19,228 bases of DNA, from positions 1 through 19,228 of the forward strand of contig JAMOOS010000041.1 of NCBI GenBank assembly GCA_027065245.1, in the 5' to 3' direction. The translations under genes were made by a program, and so were the position numbers. The notes under the pieces are model-generated. The model made no database searches. It saw only the letters and a list, made by a program, of their open reading frames with translations, and was not told the origin of the DNA. The first letter of the stretch is position 1. Every line of letters begins with the position of its first letter. Below, in pieces: positions 14,253 through 19,228 of the stretch. Origin of the DNA: Desulfuromonadaceae bacterium. Its GTDB lineage: Bacteria; Desulfobacterota; Desulfuromonadia; Desulfuromonadales; Desulfuromonadaceae.

Positions 14253-15589
14253 TTTTGGAGATTCTGGCGCACGCTTACCACACTTTAATTTTGTTACTTC
14301 TCAGTATGTTTCAGCATGGACTGGAACTTTTCATCTTAAAGTTTGTCCCATTTTTTATTTTTCTTGAGATGCCGGTTTATCTTCTGGTTTTGATCGGGAT
14401 ATTGAAATATTACAGTAAAGAACTTACTCCTGCACTGGAAAATCCAGCTTTCCTGCCAACAGTTTCCTGTATTATCACTTGCTACTCTGAGGGTGAGGAT
14501 GTGCAGATTACTATTCGCAGTTTATGTGAACAGTTATATATGGGGCGTATTGAAATTATTGCCGTTATTGACGGCGCACACCAGAATAGAAATACCTATT
14601 CTGCTGCTCAGGAGATGAAGGCGTATTTTCGGGATAAACCGAGGCGAATATTACGTATCTTACCAAAATGGCAGCGGGGTGGACGGGTCTCCACATTGAA
14701 TGCTGGCTTGCAATGTGCCACCGGTGAGATTGTCATTAATGTTGATGGTGACACCTCCTTTGATAACGATATGGTGTATCGTGCAACCAGACAGTTTATA
14801 AATCCTAACGTGGTTGGCGTGGCGGGTAATTTGCGTGTCAGAAATAAAAATGCCAGTATGGTTACCCATTTACAGGCAATTGAATACCTCATATCAATCC
14901 ATGCTACCAGAACTGGTTTGAGTGAGTTTAACCTTGTGAACAATATTTCTGGCGCTTTTGGTATTTTTCGCAAAGCGTTTATTCAGAAACTGGGTGGATG
15001 GGACAGCGGAACTGCTGAGGATCTTGATATGACGTTGCGGATCAAAAATTACTTTGCGCGCCATCCAGATCTTCGTATCTGTTTTGAGCCTAGAGCCATT
15101 GGTCACACGGACGTCCCGACAACTTTTTATGATTTTTTCAATCAGCGGTTACGTTGGGATGGTGATCTGTTCTACATTTATATTCGTAAACATTATTTGA
15201 GTTTCAATCCCCGCCTACTGGGGTGGAAAAATATGCTCATGCAGTTGTTGGTTGGCATGCTATTCCAGATCATTCTCCCTTTTGTTATCCTGTTTTACTC
15301 CTGCTATATTTTTGCTGTTTACCCGACGGGCCTTGTTTTGGCCGTTTGGGCGCTCGTTTATCTGCTCTATCTGGCGATCACCATTATATTCTTTTTTGTC
15401 AGTATATTGCTCCTATCGGAACGGCCATGGCAGGATCTTCGACTGGCTCCGTATCTTTTCATTATGCCCTTTTTTACATTTTCCATGCGAATCTGGGCTG
15501 CGATTGCCTGTATGAAAGAGCTATTCATGCAATCACACCTTGACTCCACTATGGCACCTTGGTGGGTATTGAAAAAAGGTAAATTTTAA
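14249..15589 (+). CDS. Membrane processive family-2 glycosyltransferase
   Basis: A 446-aa inner-membrane synthase of the BcsA/PgaC/HasA type, predicted to polymerise a nucleotide-sugar into an exopolysaccharide and extrude it. Two N-terminal TM helices (about 12-52) precede the GT-A domain. Key motifs are D108 (VIDGA), GGRVSTLNAGL, the metal-binding DGD at 166-168, the catalytic-base region AED at 256-258 (GTAEDLDMTLR), and QRLRW at 299-303, the Q(Q/R)xRW acceptor motif of processive enzymes. At least three further TM helices follow (about 328-358, 361-390, 400-425). No PilZ domain is present, so c-di-GMP control, if any, must come from another subunit. The 4-base overlap with the preceding gene suggests translational coupling. 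The sugar substrate cannot be told from sequence. Confidence 0.9.
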   Translation: MILEILAHAYHTLILLLLSMFQHGLELFILKFVPFFIFLEMPVYLLVLIGILKYYSKELTPALENPAFLPTVSCIITCYSEGEDVQITIRSLCEQLYMGRIEIIAVIDGAHQNRNTYSAAQEMKAYFRDKPRRILRILPKWQRGGRVSTLNAGLQCATGEIVINVDGDTSFDNDMVYRATRQFINPNVVGVAGNLRVRNKNASMVTHLQAIEYLISIHATRTGLSEFNLVNNISGAFGIFRKAFIQKLGGWDSGTAEDLDMTLRIKNYFARHPDLRICFEPRAIGHTDVPTTFYDFFNQRLRWDGDLFYIYIRKHYLSFNPRLLGWKNMLMQLLVGMLFQIILPFVILFYSCYIFAVYPTGLVLAVWALVYLLYLAITIIFFFVSILLLSERPWQDLRLAPYLFIMPFFTFSMRIWAAIACMKELFMQSHLDSTMAPWWVLKKGKF

Positions 15590-15623
15590 CTATTTCCAGT
15601 ATTACGATTGGAATATTGTTACA

Positions 15624-17855
15624 ATGAAACATTTTCTCTTCTGTGTATGCCGTTGTTGTTTTTTTCTGATTATCCTGTTTTTGGGTGGTCAGCAGCTTAC
15701 TATTGCAGAGAATAATATTGTAGATGACACTGTGCCAGATGTACGTCCATGCCATTCGCTGCAGGAACTTGAACCGTTTGTTTCTAAGTCCATGGAATCG
15801 CTAGTTGCCGCTGCTGAAATTGAGGAAAATTTGCAGCAGCTTGAACGGCAACGGGCAATTAGTGGGCTGGAGTTGTTTGGTGGTACGGGAGTCGGTCATT
15901 ATAGCGAAGCTGTTAGCGCCGACAAAATGCGTGATTATGACCGGGTACGGCTATCTTTTGGATTGCGCTACCCTCTTTTGGGAACTATGGCCAGGCAACG
16001 TGCACAAGTTCTTAAAGCAGAGGAGGCGGTCTGGGATAGTAAGCAGCAGAGGGAATTTAACCACCTGAAAAATTTGGAGGCGCTACGGTCTCAATACTGC
16101 CTTCTCTGGGGAACTCAGCAGAAAATAAAGCTTAGTCAGGCTTTTTTGATGGATGAAGCCCTAACAAATCACATTTTACAGCAGAGGTATAAACAGGGGC
16201 TATTACTTGATGCTGACCGGCAGGAATTTCTCTCCGCTTTTACCCTTGTCCACCGAAATCTTGCAAATTTGCGAGCTGCCGAGAGAAGAGCTCAATCCAA
16301 CATTGACTTGCTGACAAACCGTTCTACGGGAAATTTTATTGCCCTCGATCCTGATCTTCCCCGTCCTGAGCTTGACCCTAAATTTCTCCATTCCATGGTT
16401 CTCAATAATCATCCCGATATTGTGAGATTACGTGGGTTGATTGATAAGCAGCTGAGAGTCCTTGACCTTGCCTGTCACTGCGATGTTCAGGCTAAAGTTA
16501 GCTTGACAGGATATACGGATAGCGATTTTCCAAGTAATGATAACGGGTATGGGGTTACTCTCCAATTTGACATGGATGCCCCGTGGGAATTTTCCCGAGC
16601 GGCTCACGCAAAGGCGGCTCGAGAACGAGCGCGTCTGCTGAAACTGCAGAGAGAACTGGACCTGGTTAGTAGCCAGCTGTTGGCAAACATTGATAATGAC
16701 ATAGAACACTATCGTGCTGCTTTGGAGAACATACGCTTTGCCGCCCAGCGAACCAAAGCGGCGCTCGAAAGTGTTAGAGAGCAGGTTTTGCGTAGCGAGA
16801 CCATTCCAGGAGATACTTTTGAGCAGTTGCAGCGAAGTCGATATATCTATTATCAGGTTGCTATGGATTATATTGATGCCGAGGTTGTCCTTTTGCAGGG
16901 AGCTGCACGCCTTCTTGCCAGTACCGAGGATGAATCTGGCAGAGGCAGGGTGAAAGCGCAGATTGATACTGTGGTCGATGACCATTATATCAAACCGCTG
17001 TGGCGGCGGCGGCTGCCTGATTGTCAAGATCTCTCATCTGCTTCGGTTGTTGAAACGCCCTCTGTTGCAGATTCTACACAAAACAATTGTCTTGGGGTGT
17101 ACGTTTGGAATTCCAAAAAACTTTTTGCCAAAGAACGCGCTTCGTCCAATTTCTGGGAGGAGCTGCGAAAAGACGGGATACATAGAATATTACTCTCTTT
17201 TGACCGATCGCAACTCGACAGGTTGAAACTTCCTGTAGGAAAGACCCATCTGCAATCATTTATTCGCAAAGCAAAACATGCCGGAATTGATGTCGGCTTA
17301 CTCCTTGGTGAACCAACCTGGATTCTTCCTGAGTATCGGCAAGATCTGCTGAATATTATCGGTAGCGTTCATGATTTCGATTTTTCGGTGATACACTTGG
17401 ATCTGGAACCTAACCAATTGGCTCACATGCAGATTCCTGACCGAGCGATCCTCGCACACCTGTTGCGGACGGTACAGGCGGTATCCAGGTTGACATCGCT
17501 GCCGATTGAATTAGATTTGCATCCCCGTTATCTCAGTGAGAATTTTGATGGTTTTTGCCTTGGTTGTGGCCTGCAGAATTTGGACAATATTGCTGTAACG
17601 CTGATGGTTTATATTAACGATCCCGAAAAAGTGGCAAAAAGAGTCGAGAACATTATGACCAGGTTTCCCGATATGCCTTTTTCTGTAGCCCAGTCAGTTG
17701 AGCCGCAGCTTGGAGATAATGGTAGTTATGCCGGGTTATCCAAAAGACAATTTGGGGAAAAATTGGCTGTGCTGAGACAACACACTGACGGCAGGATTGG
17801 CTGTATTTATATTCAGTCATGGCAAGACTATATGGACATGAATGATGAAGATTAA
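15624..17855 (+). CDS. TolC-family outer-membrane channel fused to a glycosidase-like domain
   Basis: A 743-aa exported protein with an unusual two-part design. Residues 1-28 are a Sec signal peptide with a strong hydrophobic core. Residues about 40-435 look like a TolC/OEP protomer: long Ala/Gln/Arg-rich helices with coiled-coil character, repeated twice (YRAALENIRFAAQRTKAAL and SQYCLLWGTQQKIKLSQAF regions), with beta-like strands (LFGGTGVGHYSE, AKVSLTGYTDSDF). A linker of about 50 residues follows. Residues about 488-743 look like a (beta/alpha)8 barrel: GVYVW, HRILLSF, AGIDVGLLLGEP, SVIHLDLEPNQL, LPIELDLHP, FSVAQSVEP, GCIYIQSW. D593/E595 and E693 at strand ends are candidate acidic catalytic residues. 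The normal TolC length is roughly 450 aa, so the extra barrel is a true fusion; no stop or frameshift separates the parts. Confidence 0.78.
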   Translation: MKHFLFCVCRCCFFLIILFLGGQQLTIAENNIVDDTVPDVRPCHSLQELEPFVSKSMESLVAAAEIEENLQQLERQRAISGLELFGGTGVGHYSEAVSADKMRDYDRVRLSFGLRYPLLGTMARQRAQVLKAEEAVWDSKQQREFNHLKNLEALRSQYCLLWGTQQKIKLSQAFLMDEALTNHILQQRYKQGLLLDADRQEFLSAFTLVHRNLANLRAAERRAQSNIDLLTNRSTGNFIALDPDLPRPELDPKFLHSMVLNNHPDIVRLRGLIDKQLRVLDLACHCDVQAKVSLTGYTDSDFPSNDNGYGVTLQFDMDAPWEFSRAAHAKAARERARLLKLQRELDLVSSQLLANIDNDIEHYRAALENIRFAAQRTKAALESVREQVLRSETIPGDTFEQLQRSRYIYYQVAMDYIDAEVVLLQGAARLLASTEDESGRGRVKAQIDTVVDDHYIKPLWRRRLPDCQDLSSASVVETPSVADSTQNNCLGVYVWNSKKLFAKERASSNFWEELRKDGIHRILLSFDRSQLDRLKLPVGKTHLQSFIRKAKHAGIDVGLLLGEPTWILPEYRQDLLNIIGSVHDFDFSVIHLDLEPNQLAHMQIPDRAILAHLLRTVQAVSRLTSLPIELDLHPRYLSENFDGFCLGCGLQNLDNIAVTLMVYINDPEKVAKRVENIMTRFPDMPFSVAQSVEPQLGDNGSYAGLSKRQFGEKLAVLRQHTDGRIGCIYIQSWQDYMDMNDED

Positions 17856-18915
17856 TTTCGATGAAAATAAACGGCGCAATCCGCAACGGGAAAAGGAAAT
17901 AAAGGTTTCTTACGCACCAGCAAAGCGGAAAACTGCGTTATTTCGTTGGTATCTGATTCTACTGATCGTTTCCAGTCCACTCCTTTATTTTTTTGGGAAG
18001 ATGTTCTATATGCTCTTGGTTGTCAATGCTCCGGGGTATGTTACTTTGAATAAAATACCGGTCAATGCTTCCGTTGCTGGAATCGTCACCAAAATTGCTG
18101 TAAAAACCGGCGAAATGGTAGAACCAGGTGATCCTCTGATTATTCTTGACGATTTGCGTCTTGATCAGCGGGAACAACTACTACAGGCCGAATTTCAAGC
18201 ACTGAATATCCCCTCTTCGGTAGTCAGTTTAGGCAATGAAACCGCTCTGCGGGACAGAATTGATATCGCTAAAAAAATGGTGGTTTATCAGAAAAAACGT
18301 TTGCAACAATTTCGTTACCTGTTTAAGCAGGGTGCTGCGACACGGGCAGAACTGGATGAAGCGAATTACCGCTATAATCAGGTTAGATTGACGTATGAGC
18401 AGGCAGTTATGCAGTTAAGCGAGTGGCAGGACAAAATAAAGAGAGAGGCCGCCACCCCCTCGATTCATAAAAATGTTCGAAATGCGCAGATAGAAGCCGA
18501 GCTTACGGCTATTAAAAAACAGCGGGCAGAGCTCAGTTATTATGCTACAGGTAAATTCAAGGTGTTAGATGTTTTTGTCCAAGAGGGAGAAGCTCTCTCT
18601 TCGGGCAGTAATATGTTGTTGCTTGGAGATTTGAAAAATACGGTCATAACCTGTTATCTTTCCCCCCGGTATATCCACTATTCCAAAACTGGAACCAGGG
18701 CTACACTTAAGTTTTCTGATGGCAAAAAGTGCCAGGCCACCGTTATCAATGAGGCGAATTTGACACATAGATTACCTGGAGATCTGGCATCACCCATCGG
18801 CAGCAGGGATGTACAACTGGTTGTTCAGCTTGTTCCTGACCAGCCATTGCCATCCAGATATCTGATTGATGGTTTGCCCGTATCAATCCGTTTTGGCAGC
18901 CTTGGCGCATTTTAA
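17842..18915 (+). CDS. HlyD-type membrane fusion (periplasmic adaptor) protein
   Basis: A 357-aa inner-membrane-anchored adaptor. A basic cytoplasmic tail (1-32) is followed by one TM helix at about 33-60 (FRWYLILLIVSSPLLYFF). A lipoyl/biotinyl-like half-motif follows (SVAGIVTKIAVKTGEMVEPG, then DPLIILDD). A coiled-coil hairpin (about 105-220) would dock onto the TolC-like channel. The second lipoyl half and a beta-barrel follow (FKVLDVFVQEGEALSSGSNM ... GTRATLKFSDGKKC). The layout is like Alg44 or HlyD without a PilZ domain. The start codons at 17842 and 17845 lie inside the end of the preceding gene, a 14-base overlap that implies coupled translation with its presumed channel partner. No ABC or MFS transporter gene is adjacent, so the glycosyltransferase is the likely inner-membrane partner. 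Confidence 0.88.
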   Translation: MMKINFDENKRRNPQREKEIKVSYAPAKRKTALFRWYLILLIVSSPLLYFFGKMFYMLLVVNAPGYVTLNKIPVNASVAGIVTKIAVKTGEMVEPGDPLIILDDLRLDQREQLLQAEFQALNIPSSVVSLGNETALRDRIDIAKKMVVYQKKRLQQFRYLFKQGAATRAELDEANYRYNQVRLTYEQAVMQLSEWQDKIKREAATPSIHKNVRNAQIEAELTAIKKQRAELSYYATGKFKVLDVFVQEGEALSSGSNMLLLGDLKNTVITCYLSPRYIHYSKTGTRATLKFSDGKKCQATVINEANLTHRLPGDLASPIGSRDVQLVVQLVPDQPLPSRYLIDGLPVSIRFGSLGAF

Positions 18916-19106
18916 ATAGATCATCTAAATCGGTGAGCCGCGAACGCAACACCATGAGTTTTTATTCTTTAATAATCAACTGATTTACTCTGTCATTCTG
19001 ATTATTGTGGAAGCACTGTGAAATTCACCCAAGGAGTTTTTTTGCTGCGACATTTCCTCGCTTCCAGCTTGAGTAGTCCAAACAGGAATTGCATATTTCC
19101 AAGTTT
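18916..19106. other. AT-rich spacer after the operon
   Basis: No gene or convincing terminator is visible here. Small symmetric sequences exist: AATCA-AC-TGATT near 18976 and the palindrome GTGAAATTCAC at 19018-19028. Either could be a regulator site, but both are short enough to be chance. Confidence 0.5.
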
Positions 19107-19126
19107 GGTTTTGCTTGGCCGCTACA
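19107..19126 (+). mobile_element. Remnant of an IS3-type right end
   Basis: The 20 bases GGTTTTGCTTGGCCGCTACA match the outer 20 bases of the right end of the complete IS (12767-12786) at 18 positions and in the same orientation; both differences are A-to-G. Nothing further inside the IS is conserved, so this is an isolated end or that of a related deleted element. Confidence 0.7.
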
Positions 19127-19127
19127 G

Positions 19128-19156
19128 TTGGTTTTAACGCGCTGTCGTGGTATAAG
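19128..19156 (+). promoter_or_regulatory. Promoter for the gene entering at the right edge
   Basis: TTGGTT (19128-19133), exactly 17 bases, TATAAG (19151-19156) with the extended -10 bases TGG in front. It begins two bases after the IS-end remnant. The leader to the ATG at 19212 would be about 50 bases. Confidence 0.55.
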
Positions 19157-19211
19157 TACTGTGCATGTTTTTTGGCGATTTTTCTAATTAAATTAGTGAG
19201 GTAGATAACTT

Positions 19212-19228
19212 ATGTCTGCTGTTAAGGC
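19212..19228 (+). CDS. Start of a gene truncated by the window end
   Basis: An ATG preceded by a GTGAGGTAG ribosome-binding region about 10 bases upstream opens a frame beginning MSAVK. Only five complete codons are in the window, so no identity can be given. The promoter just upstream supports its being a real start. Confidence 0.5.

Noticed and set aside
19031..19138. AAGGAG followed eight bases later by a TTG-started frame of about 30 codons
   Set aside because: The frame runs through the IS-end remnant and has no recognisable content. The Shine-Dalgarno match is probably chance.
19140..19170. Possible sigma-54 promoter (TGG...TGC) before the edge gene
   Set aside because: The GG-to-GC spacing is two bases too long for the -24/-12 rule. 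The sigma70 match in the same place fits better.

Overview
The window looks like a chromosomal segment of a Gram-negative bacterium, most likely a deltaproteobacterium of the Desulfuromonadales/Geobacter type. This rests on gene order as I remember it (clpS-clpA-aat with no infA between, argS followed by a SPOR-domain gene, a Geobacter-like J-domain protein) and not on a database search. The left 10.1 kb is GC-rich housekeeping DNA. The right 9 kb is visibly AT-richer, contains an insertion sequence, and looks acquired.

Left block, minus strand (reading right to left): ftsB (cell division), argS (arginyl-tRNA synthetase), a SPOR-domain envelope protein, a stable-RNA-type promoter, initiator tRNA-fMet, a second tRNA with anticodon CAT, a rho-independent terminator, and tilS, which runs off the left edge. 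Plus strand from 4809: clpS, clpA and aat form a compact N-degron operon (adaptor, unfoldase, and the transferase that creates N-degrons). A J-domain protein gene converges on aat with a 4-base overlap. A THUMP/RlmL-type rRNA methyltransferase gene diverges from the J-domain gene.

Middle: an AAA/DUF4143 ATPase on the minus strand (a typical accessory gene), a short spacer with a REP-like palindrome, and a complete IS3-family element (11540-12786). The IS has 26-bp imperfect inverted repeats, a programmed -1 frameshift heptamer, an intact DDE transposase and no target duplication.

Right block: a tightly packed four-gene plus-strand operon (12861-18915) that I read as an undescribed, or poorly described, synthase-type exopolysaccharide machine. 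Gene 1 is a cytoplasmic sensor with a pseudo-receiver (Glu in place of the phospho-Asp), a six-CxxC TackOD1-like zinc module and a degenerate GGDEF domain that keeps the RxxD inhibitory-site motif at its exact canonical spacing. Gene 2 is a membrane processive family-2 glycosyltransferase. Gene 3 is a TolC-type outer-membrane channel fused to a C-terminal TIM-barrel/glycosidase-like domain. Gene 4 is an HlyD-type periplasmic adaptor. The proposed logic is that c-di-GMP (or another signal) acts through gene 1 to switch on polymerisation by gene 2, and the chain leaves through an adaptor/TolC conduit while being trimmed by the fused hydrolase-like domain. The operon is bracketed by the IS on its left and by a 20-base remnant on its right that matches the IS right end at 18 of 20 positions, which suggests IS-associated acquisition. 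A new gene with its own promoter starts at 19212 and leaves the window.
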